DNA of 24,475 nucleotides from a virus, in IMG/VR virus record IMGVR_UViG_3300046167_000010, positions 1 to 24,475 of that record; one strand, written 5' to 3'. The notes beneath the pieces are model-generated. The model did not search any database and had not been told where the DNA came from. It saw nothing but the letters and a program-made list of their open reading frames with translations. Of this stretch, positions 14,230 to 22,695 are shown one piece after another (the stretch's first letter is position 1; every line of letters starts with the position of its first letter). A program made the translations under genes and the position numbers.

Positions 14230-15459
14230 TTATTCAATATCATTAATTCTTGTGAATGCTTGTGGTTTATACACAGCAAGAGCATACCTTAAGGAAGCTT
14301 TGACTGTAAGTATATCTTTACCAAAATCTCCATCTTTAGCTGAGTCTGAAATCTGTAATTCCATTCCTCTTCTAAATACATGGTTAACTGCTAAAGAGCC
14401 ACCAAATTTTCCAACAACTGCATCAATAGTTGTTGAAACAGCACCACCAATTTGTGATGATTTAACAACAGGTAAACCCCAAATAGTTGGAGATCCTGCC
14501 AAAGCAGAAGCACCTAACATGAAGTTATTGTTTCCATCAACCTGACTTACTAAAGCATTGTAAGCAGCAGGACTCATCAAAACAGCATCTGGAGCTAATT
14601 CTCCATTAATTTCTACATCTTTGATACCATCAAGAATTGTTCTTAACTTACCACCTGCAGTTGCAGGAAAAGCTCCTGCTGTGTAAGTGATTGTGTTGAT
14701 TCCTGTTTGTTGAGTAAGTCCTTTTACATCTGGAGCTACTCCACCACCTATTAGGAATTGTTTTTCTAATCTTTGCATTACATGGTTTGCAAGCCTGCCA
14801 TCAAAATATGCTCTTGCACCTGCTTGATCTTCAAGCAACTCTGCTGTTATAGGCAAAGTTGTGATGAATTTTCTTACAGGAGCTGTAACAGCTGTGTAGC
14901 TGAAAGCATCTTCTGGAGCAGCACCAGCCTCTGCAGTTTCTGCTGCATTGTTGGTTGCTGATTCTTGCAAGAAGTAATATGTTGTTTGATCTGTATTGAT
15001 AGAATCTACCAAGTCCAAAGCAGGATTAGGATTAGGCTCTATAGCAGGAATTACTTGCTGATAGACTGTATCTCTAGTCCAGACTGAAGTTGTTACATCA
15101 GTTTTTGCTTCAAAAGGAACATTCTTAATACCATGATCAACAAAAGATTTATAAGCATCTGAATCTATAAATTGTGCCCCAAGAGATTTTGCTTCCTCTA
15201 CTTCTGGCTCTCCATAAACAGGCATTCCAGAAACTTTTTTAGAAGCTTCCATCATATCAGAGTTTTGGGATTTCATTCCCTCTAGATCTTGTAATTCAGT
15301 AATTGAATCTCCAAGTTCTGCTAACTCTTGATTTCTTCTCTTGATTTCCTCTTTTTGATCTGAGGAAAGTTCAGACATATCTTTTACAGAGTCAAATATC
15401 TTAGCTAAATCTTCTGACTTCTGAGCTTTTTCAACTCTAAGTTCTTTTAATGTTGCCAT
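14230..15459 (-). CDS. Major capsid protein, HK97 fold
   Basis: The 409-residue protein has an N-terminal helical delta domain (about residues 1-70, rich in Lys and Glu, AELGDSITELQDLEG) that the protease probably removes. The shell domain follows, with AKTDVTTSVWTRDTVYQQVI, FLQESATNNAAETAEAGAAP, a KFITTLPITAELLED helix region, and GKLRTILDGIKDVE. It ends TVKASLRYALAVYKPQAF. These are standard elements of Phage_capsid (HK97) proteins. It has an AAGGAGA ribosome site and directly follows the protease gene. Confidence 0.92.
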   Translation of the reverse strand: MATLKELRVEKAQKSEDLAKIFDSVKDMSELSSDQKEEIKRRNQELAELGDSITELQDLEGMKSQNSDMMEASKKVSGMPVYGEPEVEEAKSLGAQFIDSDAYKSFVDHGIKNVPFEAKTDVTTSVWTRDTVYQQVIPAIEPNPNPALDLVDSINTDQTTYYFLQESATNNAAETAEAGAAPEDAFSYTAVTAPVRKFITTLPITAELLEDQAGARAYFDGRLANHVMQRLEKQFLIGGGVAPDVKGLTQQTGINTITYTAGAFPATAGGKLRTILDGIKDVEINGELAPDAVLMSPAAYNALVSQVDGNNNFMLGASALAGSPTIWGLPVVKSSQIGGAVSTTIDAVVGKFGGSLAVNHVFRRGMELQISDSAKDGDFGKDILTVKASLRYALAVYKPQAFTRINDIE

Positions 15460-15475
15460 TATATCTTTCTCCTTA

Positions 15476-16399
15476 TTAATTATTTTCCATTAAGTTCTGT
15501 TGAACTTCTAGAAATAACTCATTATCTTTAACAGGATCATAACCATAATCAGCAAGAGCATCATCCAACCTGTTATAGATTGAACTAACACCCTGTAGAT
15601 ATTTAGCTATAAGCTCTGTAGATTTTGAGCTAAGTGTCTTTTTTTCAGAGTTTCTTAGAGAAGCTAGATCCTCTATTCTCTCTGTGAATGCCTTTAACTC
15701 CTCAAGAGAAGCTACAGCATGTTCTCCAAGCCTCATACCCTGTTGGGATGATTTACTGCCACTTGCAGCAGTTTCACTTGAAATCTTTAAATCTTTTTCT
15801 TTGGCACACTTGCCATCTTTTTCATAAGTACATTTGCCATACTTAGATTCTTCCTCTTTGACTTCCTCAAACTCAGTATCTACATCATCATAAGTTTGTA
15901 AACCTGATTTAAGAGCTTGTACAAAACTGTTCTGTTGTGCTCCTACAAGTACAGGAGAAACTTCCCATACTTTAACATCTTCTAGCATTCTTACAGGAAC
16001 TTCCTCTCCTTTAGAATCAATGTGTGTTCCCTTAGATGATTTAAGCACTTGAAAGCCATAACTGAATTGCTGCATATCTTGCATAGCCTTTACAGTTTCA
16101 TAAGCTTCTTTTCCTGCTTCTGTGTTTAGGAAATAACCTTTAAACACAGCTTTTTGATTATCTGTTTCTATGATGCCTCTACCAATTACCTTACTCCAAT
16201 CATGATTCCACACTAAAGGAACTTTGTTCCCTGTGTAGCCTGATCTTAATGAGTTAGCTTTGGTTACATCATTATCACTATCTATAGTGTCAAATAATGA
16301 AAAAACTGCCTCTATGTATCTTGTATCTCCATCTTCTTTTAGCTCAATAGGAGCATTCTTAAAAGAAAGGTCATCTGGTCTTTTTAACTCTTCACTCAT
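15476..16399 (-). CDS. Prohead maturation protease (S78/HK97 type)
   Basis: The 307-residue protein cleaves the capsid scaffold domain during head maturation. The catalytic His66 lies in VWNHDWSKVIGRG and Ser113 in DMQQFSYGFQV; VWEVSPVLVGA follows as in the family. The C-terminal half has a possible CxxxxxxCAKEKD metal or disulfide segment and a helical tail that may act as scaffold. The ATG at 16399 with GAGGT before it is preferred over the TTG one codon upstream. It overlaps the portal fusion gene by 8 bases. Confidence 0.85.
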   Translation of the reverse strand: MSEELKRPDDLSFKNAPIELKEDGDTRYIEAVFSLFDTIDSDNDVTKANSLRSGYTGNKVPLVWNHDWSKVIGRGIIETDNQKAVFKGYFLNTEAGKEAYETVKAMQDMQQFSYGFQVLKSSKGTHIDSKGEEVPVRMLEDVKVWEVSPVLVGAQQNSFVQALKSGLQTYDDVDTEFEEVKEEESKYGKCTYEKDGKCAKEKDLKISSETAASGSKSSQQGMRLGEHAVASLEELKAFTERIEDLASLRNSEKKTLSSKSTELIAKYLQGVSSIYNRLDDALADYGYDPVKDNELFLEVQQNLMENN

Positions 16400-19181
16400 C
16401 AATTACCTCAATATATGCTTCTGTACACCTGCAATTCACAGTTAAAGCTGCAGGAGCTTTAGGATCTGCAGGAAAATCTAACTTGATTCCATTATACAGA
16501 TAAAAGCTATCAGCAGGAACTCTTTGATTGTCTAATATAAAATGAGCCTCTCTAACAACACCATCTCTTTGTGATACCCACTCTTTTTCTAACCTTTTCC
16601 CTGTAGACTTAGCAGCTCTTTGCTGACTCCAAGAACTAGCCTTAACAACCTCTGTTCTTGCAATAGTCTTAGCTCTGTTAAGTGATTGCCCACCTAGAAC
16701 TGTGTTTATGTTCTTAGCTAATTGATTAAAGAATTTATCTCCCTCTGGTGTACCTGCAACAGGATTAACTATTCCTAAATCCTCAAATTCTTTAAGTGCT
16801 TTAGCAACTATGGTAGATACTCTTTTCTTTGTAGTTTCATTTAAGTCTTTCATTACAGACTTTGCATTCTCTTGTAAGAAACTAGCTGATTGCCCATCTT
16901 GAAATACTGAGCCAACAGCAGGTGGAACTTCTCTTTGTCCTCTATAGAAACCATCATTAACAATCTTTTTAAGTGTTCTACCTGCAGGAAGTAACTCAGC
17001 TAATGTATCAAATACTGTTCTTATAGCTTGTTCCTCTGTAACAGTTACACCTAAATCAACAGGATCTGCTGCTTTAAAAGCATCATTCTTAGGAAAGAGA
17101 TTATCATAAGTTCTAACTGAGAAATCATCTGTTAGTGAATAAAACAATGGTAATAACTCTTTATCAAACTTAGTATCTTCAATAACAATATCTATATTTG
17201 TTTGCATAGCATCTAATGTTGAACTACCTGCAATAGCTTTAGAGATTGCTCTTCTTTGTCTGTTTAATTCTTTAGCATATACAGTCTGAAAAGTATCTTC
17301 CCATTTTTGTCTTAGGCTATCTATAGACTTCCAATATGCAGCTTTCTCTTCATCTGTTTGCATAGCTTTTACAGTAGGTAAACCAATAAACTTAGTTGTT
17401 GGCTCTTCCCAACCATATAGATCAAACTTCTCTGATTTCTCTTCTTTAACTTTTTCAGCTTCTTTAGTTGCCCAATTATAAGCCCTCATCTTGTTGCTCT
17501 TAGAGATATCTCCACCCCATAACAACCAAGCTACTTGCCCTTTAGTTGGATTCTCTTTATCTCCTGAAAGATAAGCATTGGCATCATCTGAGTCTAAGTC
17601 CTGAGAATGCCTAGCAAACCATGCAGCCATTCTGACTACTTTACTATCTGAAATAGTGCCATTAGCCATAGCCCTAGCCTCTCTCTTTGTTTTGTCTGTT
17701 AGTCCATCTCCTGCAAATTCAAGTAGATCTAAACCTCTTTGAGCATTTTTCTGTATGTAAGTTGGAACATTATCCACCTTAGTTTCTAAAGCCTTTTCCT
17801 CATTCTCTTCATCTTTTTCTAGCCAAGAGGTATGAACTCTCTCTCCATCTGAGGTTATAACATGAGCATCCTTACCTTTTTCCTCAACAGTTTCATCTGC
17901 TGCAAACTCTGTGCCATGATACATTGTTACTTCTGATCCATCTACAGGTACTTCTGCAACAGTCATATTTCTCACAAAATAATCTCCATCATCCAAAGCA
18001 GGTAGCTGATTAGCTTGCCTTGCTTCATTAACAGTTATAAACCCTGCATTGTAACCCTGCACTATTCTTGCCATTGTTGCATCCTCATCTTGACTTAAAG
18101 CCCTGACATTAGATAAATCATACTTAAAGCAGTAAGCAGGATTACTTTCAAAATCTTCTAATAAAAGTTGTTTAGTGAACTCATTAGCAAAGTGATTCCA
18201 CATAGGGATTAACTTCTGCTCAGTAAAAAACTCTCTTAATTCTTTAGCATTAGAGTATGTTGCTCTCTCTAGTCCTGCTCCTAGTCCTGCTAAGATTGCA
18301 GGGACACCTAAAACAGCAGATATTCTCTCTTCATTAATATATCTAAGTTTCCCAATCTCTAAATCTTTAGGACTAAAAGATAGTGTTTGTATATCAACCT
18401 CTCCACCAGATATGACTAATGGTCTACCTCTGTTCTCTCCACCAAATCTTCTACCAAATACCTCAGCTATATTCTCTGCCTCATCACTTGTCATTGATAA
18501 ATCATTTTTAGGACTAATGACAACACTAGGAACACCTGTATTCTTAACTAATGCAGCTCCCATCTGTGAAGCAGCAGCATCTCCTAAAATCTCAACCATA
18601 ACTGCTCTAAGTGGAGCTAATCCTCTTCTGTGGTTTCTAGGATCTATTCTCTCTCTAAGATGTATCATATCCTCTGGCATTATCTCTAAGGTGTTGCCTT
18701 TTTGTTTGTATTGATACTTAGTAATTAACTTCTCATCATTACCCTTAACCTCAACCATCTCTGGTAATAAAGGAATAAGCTGCACAACTGCACCTGCATC
18801 ATTCCTAAGTTTTAAAATAAAAGCATCTCCATAAACTGCAACAGAAGTAACAATATAGTTATTCATTAAGTTAGCAGTCATATTTGGATTAGGATTGTCT
18901 AACAAGATTTGAGCAGGATGATTTTCTACATACTCTTCTCTCTCTTGTGTCTTTAAATAAACTTTAAGTGGTGGCTCACTAAATGCAGTACCAAGAACAT
19001 TTAAACAGGCTAATGCTGCTGAGTTGCCCTCTGGACTCATTTGATTAGTGCCACTAAAGAATCCTGCATCAGTATTAAAAGGAAATACTACTTGTGATGT
19101 TGGAAAGTTGTTATAAGTCTTTTTTTCTGAATTGACTTCTTGACTATTAAAAAAGCCTCTAATGTTATCTGCTATTCCCAA
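16392..19181 (-). CDS. Portal protein fused to MuF-like head morphogenesis domain
   Basis: A 929-residue chain with three parts. Roughly residues 20-420 are an HK97-type portal (AALACLNVLGTAFSEPPLKV, LDNPNPNMTANLM, MIHLRERIDPRNHRRGLAPL, GLERATYSN). Roughly 480-600 is a separate module (VPTYIQKNAQRGLDLLEFAG, RMAAWFARHSQDLD, KGQVAWLLWGGD) seen in other phage head proteins, function unknown to me. Roughly 825-925 is a Mu F-like domain (AKTIARTEVVKASSWSQQRA, then W, VREAHFILD and TVNCRC). Portal and MuF are normally separate genes. The start is a TTG directly after the TerL stop with no clear ribosome site, so translation is probably coupled. Confidence 0.85.
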   Translation of the reverse strand: MGIADNIRGFFNSQEVNSEKKTYNNFPTSQVVFPFNTDAGFFSGTNQMSPEGNSAALACLNVLGTAFSEPPLKVYLKTQEREEYVENHPAQILLDNPNPNMTANLMNNYIVTSVAVYGDAFILKLRNDAGAVVQLIPLLPEMVEVKGNDEKLITKYQYKQKGNTLEIMPEDMIHLRERIDPRNHRRGLAPLRAVMVEILGDAAASQMGAALVKNTGVPSVVISPKNDLSMTSDEAENIAEVFGRRFGGENRGRPLVISGGEVDIQTLSFSPKDLEIGKLRYINEERISAVLGVPAILAGLGAGLERATYSNAKELREFFTEQKLIPMWNHFANEFTKQLLLEDFESNPAYCFKYDLSNVRALSQDEDATMARIVQGYNAGFITVNEARQANQLPALDDGDYFVRNMTVAEVPVDGSEVTMYHGTEFAADETVEEKGKDAHVITSDGERVHTSWLEKDEENEEKALETKVDNVPTYIQKNAQRGLDLLEFAGDGLTDKTKREARAMANGTISDSKVVRMAAWFARHSQDLDSDDANAYLSGDKENPTKGQVAWLLWGGDISKSNKMRAYNWATKEAEKVKEEKSEKFDLYGWEEPTTKFIGLPTVKAMQTDEEKAAYWKSIDSLRQKWEDTFQTVYAKELNRQRRAISKAIAGSSTLDAMQTNIDIVIEDTKFDKELLPLFYSLTDDFSVRTYDNLFPKNDAFKAADPVDLGVTVTEEQAIRTVFDTLAELLPAGRTLKKIVNDGFYRGQREVPPAVGSVFQDGQSASFLQENAKSVMKDLNETTKKRVSTIVAKALKEFEDLGIVNPVAGTPEGDKFFNQLAKNINTVLGGQSLNRAKTIARTEVVKASSWSQQRAAKSTGKRLEKEWVSQRDGVVREAHFILDNQRVPADSFYLYNGIKLDFPADPKAPAALTVNCRCTEAYIEVIDE

Positions 19182-20411
19182 TTAGGTTACACTCCATGTT
19201 GTTTTTCTAACTATACCAAATCTAGCTGCATAAGCTAGAGCATCTACTTGATCATCATGTGATCCAGAAGATGGAAAGCTAGTTAATTCTCTTTCAAATT
19301 CTACTAACCATTTAGCATTTTTCAAAAAGTAGATAGTGCCATTTTCACAACCTGCTGCTGCAGGAACTGCTCTTGCAGTCTTAGACTTATCTGCTTTTAG
19401 GTTTCTAATAGGTAAACCCTGCCTCCTAGCCATCTGAATAATACCCAAACCAAAACTAGAATCCTCTACACCTAGCCAAGCCATGTTCCATTTACTAATC
19501 ATTGATTCTATTTTAGGTAGTAGCTCTGGAGCTTCTAGTCTATCTCTGAATATATCCAATACTAAAAGCTTACCACTAGGAGTTGATCCTACTGCCATTA
19601 TTACTGAGTAATCTGCTGTTTCCTTAATACTAAGAGCTGTATCCATTGTGCCAAAGATACTTAGCTCACTATGTTTAACTACTTCATCTTCAAGTACATA
19701 CTCTGGATCTTCTCCATCTAAAACATCATAATAAGCAAACCACTCTCTCTTAAACATGTGTCCAACCTCTGTAAACTCTGCTAGAAACTCTTGTGCATAA
19801 ACTAAAGAGCCTAACTCTTCTTTGGCTTGTGCTAACTCATCTTTATTAATTCTAGGACTGTTCTCAGTAGGATAATGAAATACTGCCCAATCTTTTCTCC
19901 TCTTAGCATTATCAAACAGCTCATAAAACCAGTTCATACCATTAGGAGTAGATATAAATAAAGCCTTACCTAAGCTATCAGATAATATTGGTCTAACTGT
20001 TTCCCAAGTTTCTTTGTCCTGATAAGCAACCTCATCAAAGATTATTAAGCTAATACCACCTGCACCTCTAAGAGTTTCTGGCTTGTTAGCTGATTTAATC
20101 TGTATAGATCCACCATTCTTTAAAACTATTCTTTTCTCTACTTCTCTTATCTCTGCATATTGCTCTGGTAGTTGTCTAACTAAACTTTTTAAATTTAACC
20201 AACTTTCTAATGCTTGTGGATATACAGGAAAGATAACCCATACTTTAAGTCCTTTAAGAGCTTGATCTACAGCAGCAACTAAGGAAAGAGTAGTTTTACC
20301 CCACCTCCTGCCACAAACAGCAATAATAAACCTTTTCTCTTCTAGTGCCTGTATTACTTCTATTTGCCCAGAATGTAGATCTGGTGGAGTTGCCTCAATA
20401 GTCTGGCTCAT
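19182..20411 (-). CDS. Terminase large subunit
   Basis: The 409-residue packaging motor has an N-terminal ATPase with Walker A CGRRWGKTT (about 33-41), Walker B LIIFDEVA (about 122-129) and coupling motif FISTPNG. A RuvC-like nuclease domain follows with acidic motifs GTMDTALS, GVEDSSFG and SHDDQVDALAYA. An ATG at 20411 with GGGAG 7 bases before it is the best start; an ATG one codon earlier and a TTG at 20456 are alternatives. It overlaps the TerS gene by 17 bases. Confidence 0.92.
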   Translation of the reverse strand: MSQTIEATPPDLHSGQIEVIQALEEKRFIIAVCGRRWGKTTLSLVAAVDQALKGLKVWVIFPVYPQALESWLNLKSLVRQLPEQYAEIREVEKRIVLKNGGSIQIKSANKPETLRGAGGISLIIFDEVAYQDKETWETVRPILSDSLGKALFISTPNGMNWFYELFDNAKRRKDWAVFHYPTENSPRINKDELAQAKEELGSLVYAQEFLAEFTEVGHMFKREWFAYYDVLDGEDPEYVLEDEVVKHSELSIFGTMDTALSIKETADYSVIMAVGSTPSGKLLVLDIFRDRLEAPELLPKIESMISKWNMAWLGVEDSSFGLGIIQMARRQGLPIRNLKADKSKTARAVPAAAGCENGTIYFLKNAKWLVEFERELTSFPSSGSHDDQVDALAYAARFGIVRKTTWSVT

Positions 20412-20895
20412 CATCCTGCTCCCAATCCCACTTAAACTTAATCTGTGGATATTCAACCTGTGTTACTTGTACTTGTGGACTTCCTAAGCCATAAATCTGA
20501 CTAACCATCTTATAGCAAACATCTAGTATTCCTTTAAGTTCTGTAGGATTCATAGAAGCTAAATCTCTTTCATTTATTTCATTAATAATCTTAAATACAA
20601 GTGGTTTAAGTTCATCAGCTAAATCTCTTGCAGTTTCTCCAACCTGAGCTAAAACTTCATTAATTATCTGCTCATTTAGCATTCTATTGATAGCTTTTAT
20701 TCTATCTTGCCATTGATGTTTAACAGCTATTTGCTTAACTCTTCTATCTGTAATAGTGAAGTTATTGGAAACTTTTTTATAGGATCTAGATGCACCTAAA
20801 CCCAAATAATACTGAAATCTCTTAAAATCTATATTAGATTCCCCTACCTGTTGTTGATTAGGTAGAGCCAAAGACATATCATCTATATAATCCAT
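20395..20895 (-). CDS. Terminase small subunit
   Basis: The 166-residue protein recognises packaging DNA. Its N-terminal half has a helix-turn-helix (FKRFQYYLGLGASRSYKKVS, then ITDRRVKQIAVKHQWQDRIK), the typical TerS pattern with a W and R after the recognition helix. The helical middle (VLAQVGETARDLADELKPLV) would form the ring, and the acidic C-terminus (WDWEQDDEPDY) would touch TerL. It directly precedes TerL. No clear ribosome site precedes the ATG, so a later start cannot be ruled out. Confidence 0.82.
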   Translation of the reverse strand: MDYIDDMSLALPNQQQVGESNIDFKRFQYYLGLGASRSYKKVSNNFTITDRRVKQIAVKHQWQDRIKAINRMLNEQIINEVLAQVGETARDLADELKPLVFKIINEINERDLASMNPTELKGILDVCYKMVSQIYGLGSPQVQVTQVEYPQIKFKWDWEQDDEPDY

Positions 20896-20916
20896 AAAAG
20901 CAGTATAACTTAAATA

Positions 20917-20973
20917 TTATTTATTTTTACAATGCAAAGAACAACCACAGCAAAGAATTGTGCATTTACACAT
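20917..20973 (-). CDS. Possible 18-residue cysteine-rich micro-peptide
   Basis: The frame reads MCKCTILCCGCSLHCKNK then TAA, with 6 cysteines and one His in 18 residues, in the 129-base gap before TerS. Cysteines are spaced C-x-C, CC-x-C, C, like a miniature metallothionein. It has no Shine-Dalgarno site; the ATG follows a run of A. Two copies of TTCTTTGC lie within it. So few codons can arise by chance, so this is a candidate only. Confidence 0.25.
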   Translation of the reverse strand: MCKCTILCCGCSLHCKNK

Positions 20974-21024
20974 TTTTTTTATTTTTTTTAAGACTTAACC
21001 AGAGTACAACTAAGAACTCTATCA

Positions 21025-21237
21025 TTAGCCACCAATTTTCCAGATAATCTCTGTAATCTCTGAATCAATGCCCTGAATTATGTTAAGTACATCAGCAAGT
21101 TTACTGTTTGAATTAATTACTTCTACTTGTAGAGCTGTTACTTCTTGTTGTAAATCATTAACTGTTTTAAATAACCAACCAACCAAAGCAGCTAAACCAC
21201 CCTGTAAAACTTGACTTAAATTAATTGTTGCTTTCAT
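21025..21237 (-). CDS. Small membrane plus coiled-coil protein (70 aa)
   Basis: An N-terminal hydrophobic segment (VLQGGLAALVGWLFKTV, about residues 10-26) is followed by a coiled coil with regular heptads (VNDLQQEVTALQVEVINSNS, then LADVLNIIQGIDSEI). Such small proteins next to lysis or packaging genes are often holin accessory or spanin-like, but no lipobox or signal is seen. It overlaps the preceding 54-residue gene as TAATG, so the two are made together. Confidence 0.55.
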   Translation of the reverse strand: MKATINLSQVLQGGLAALVGWLFKTVNDLQQEVTALQVEVINSNSKLADVLNIIQGIDSEITEIIWKIGG

Positions 21238-21401
21238 TACATCATTAAAGAGCCAATAACTAATATAAAAGTAGCTACTATCCCTAACACCTTATAAAAC
21301 TCTGATTTGTCCAATTTGTTTTCTAGTTTATCTTCTAGGTCATCTAATTTATTTAGCACTAATTGGAGCATCTCTTTCTGTGTGAAACCATTGTCTGCCA
21401 T
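21237..21401 (-). CDS. XhlA-like coiled coil plus tail-anchored membrane protein (54 aa)
   Basis: The frame reads MADNGFTQKEMLQLVLNKLD, then DLEDKLENKLDKSEF, a short coiled coil. A C-terminal membrane helix YKVLGIVATFILVIGSLMM follows. This order (coiled coil, then tail anchor) is that of haemolysin XhlA-type proteins that assist holins. It is the mirror image of its partner downstream, which has helix then coiled coil. They may pair through the coils. The gene starts 5 bases after the preceding stop. Confidence 0.55.
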   Translation of the reverse strand: MADNGFTQKEMLQLVLNKLDDLEDKLENKLDKSEFYKVLGIVATFILVIGSLMM

Positions 21402-21405
21402 AGTT

Positions 21406-21621
21406 CTAATTTACAGGAAAAATCAAATATTTTGAAATTTTTACTTTCTTTTTATTTTCTTCTATATAGTAGGAAATAGCACCATGCTCAGACTTAACTT
21501 GAAATAAAATCTTACCATATCTCCATAGAATTTCTTGTGTTGGAGGATCAATAAAATCTGTTGCAGCTTCTACAAATTTAACTTCCTGATGCTTCTTTAA
21601 TTCTGGTAGTTGCTGTTTCAT
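21406..21621 (-). CDS. Hypothetical protein (71 aa) overlapping methyltransferase end
   Basis: It starts MKQQLPELKKHQEVKFVEAA and has a DPPTQEILWRYGKILFQVKS segment and a Lys-rich strand. I do not recognise it. It begins inside the last 44 bases of the methyltransferase gene, with an AGGGAA ribosome site, so expression is probably tied to that gene. The overlap of two frames suggests a real gene rather than chance. Confidence 0.5.
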   Translation of the reverse strand: MKQQLPELKKHQEVKFVEAATDFIDPPTQEILWRYGKILFQVKSEHGAISYYIEENKKKVKISKYLIFPVN

Positions 21622-22279
21622 AATATTCCCTGTCTAACTCTATTCCAATAAAATCTCTGCTTGTATTTACACAAGCTACTCCTGTACTACCACTACCCAT
21701 AGTAAAATCTAAAACTGTTTCATTTTCTAATGTATATGTTTTAATTAAGTATTCAAGTAATTCTGCTGGTTTTTGAGTTGGATGTATTGCATTTGCAACT
21801 GAATTAAATTCTAAAAAATTTATTGGATAGTTTGTAAATTCTTGTATGTTTTCTGTATTAGCTTTGCCATAATGATTACCAACTTTACCTCTTTTAGTAA
21901 TTTTATTATATTTAATTAGATTTTGTGGATAGTATTTATACCTTTTATAAAATATGTGGATATTTTCAACAACTCTCAAGGGCATTTTTTTTGCATTTAG
22001 ATAATTAGTTTTTAATGTTTTTTTCCAAACCCAATCATACTTATATTCATTTATATTTGATAATCTTAAATAAGAACTAAATGGCTCAGTTCCAAACAAT
22101 GCTATTACAGTATTGTCTTTTCTTATTCTTTTAATTTCTGCCCACATTGGCTCATAAGGAATAATATTATCCCATTTACATTGTGTAGTTCCATAAGGTG
22201 GATCAGCTAAAATAAAATCAATAGAGTTATCTGGTAACTCTTTCATTATTTCCAAGCAATCTCCATTAAATAATTGCAT
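21578..22279 (-). CDS. DNA N4-cytosine/N6-adenine methyltransferase, beta class
   Basis: The 233-residue enzyme transfers a methyl group from SAM to an exocyclic amino group of DNA. The catalytic motif IV ADPPYG (25-30) comes before the SAM-binding motif I DFTMGSGSTG (191-200), the order of the beta class (PF01555 type). HPTQKP (166-171) is also typical. The region between (about 80-160) is Lys/Tyr/Asn-rich and would bind the target. Target and base cannot be read from the sequence. It forms a tight cluster with the two genes upstream and may protect phage DNA or mark it. Confidence 0.88.
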   Translation of the reverse strand: MQLFNGDCLEIMKELPDNSIDFILADPPYGTTQCKWDNIIPYEPMWAEIKRIRKDNTVIALFGTEPFSSYLRLSNINEYKYDWVWKKTLKTNYLNAKKMPLRVVENIHIFYKRYKYYPQNLIKYNKITKRGKVGNHYGKANTENIQEFTNYPINFLEFNSVANAIHPTQKPAELLEYLIKTYTLENETVLDFTMGSGSTGVACVNTSRDFIGIELDREYYETATTRIKEASGS

Positions 22280-22695
22280 TAGAATGGGGGATCTTCATTG
22301 TAGAACATCTTTTTTGCAACTTTTCTATAAGTGTGTGGATTTAAAGCCCTGTTAAGCAAATCATCCTCCTCTGCTTTCTTGTTTATATAAAGTATATGCA
22401 GTAGAGAAATTAAATGATCTAAATCCTCATCAATCATAGTTGTGTTGCCCTGTTCATTAACTACATAAACATCAAACCTATTTCCAAAGTTCATAACTGC
22501 TTCAAAAACTGTATAAAAACCTCTAAGAAATAAAGTAAATGTAACTCCACCTTTATTTGTACCAAAAATAGGATGTACTATAGTTCCATCTATTTCTCTT
22601 ATGTTCTCTATCTTGTCAATTAAAGTATATTCTGAATTAATCTGCATAATTATGCTCATATAGCCATAATTTATATCATCAGCAGCATATCCCAT
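22279..22695 (-). CDS. Hypothetical protein between methyltransferase and nuclease-like genes
   Basis: The 138-residue protein has a beta-rich N-terminal half (YTLIDKIENIREIDGTIVHP, then GGVTFTLFLRGFYTVFEAVM) and a helical acidic C-terminal half (DEDLDHLISLLHILY). I do not recognise it. It overlaps both neighbours (17 bases and 1 base), so it belongs to the same module. A run of six G just before the ATG is an unusual ribosome site. An accessory or specificity subunit is possible but unproven. Confidence 0.55.
   Translation of the reverse strand: MGYAADDINYGYMSIIMQINSEYTLIDKIENIREIDGTIVHPIFGTNKGGVTFTLFLRGFYTVFEAVMNFGNRFDVYVVNEQGNTTMIDEDLDHLISLLHILYINKKAEEDDLLNRALNPHTYRKVAKKMFYNEDPPF

Noticed and set aside
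14144-14545. Plus-strand frame of about 133 codons
   Set aside because: Antisense to the capsid gene end; low-complexity translation with no ribosome site.
18412-18714. Plus-strand frame of about 100 codons
   Set aside because: Antisense to the portal domain, which is clearly coding.
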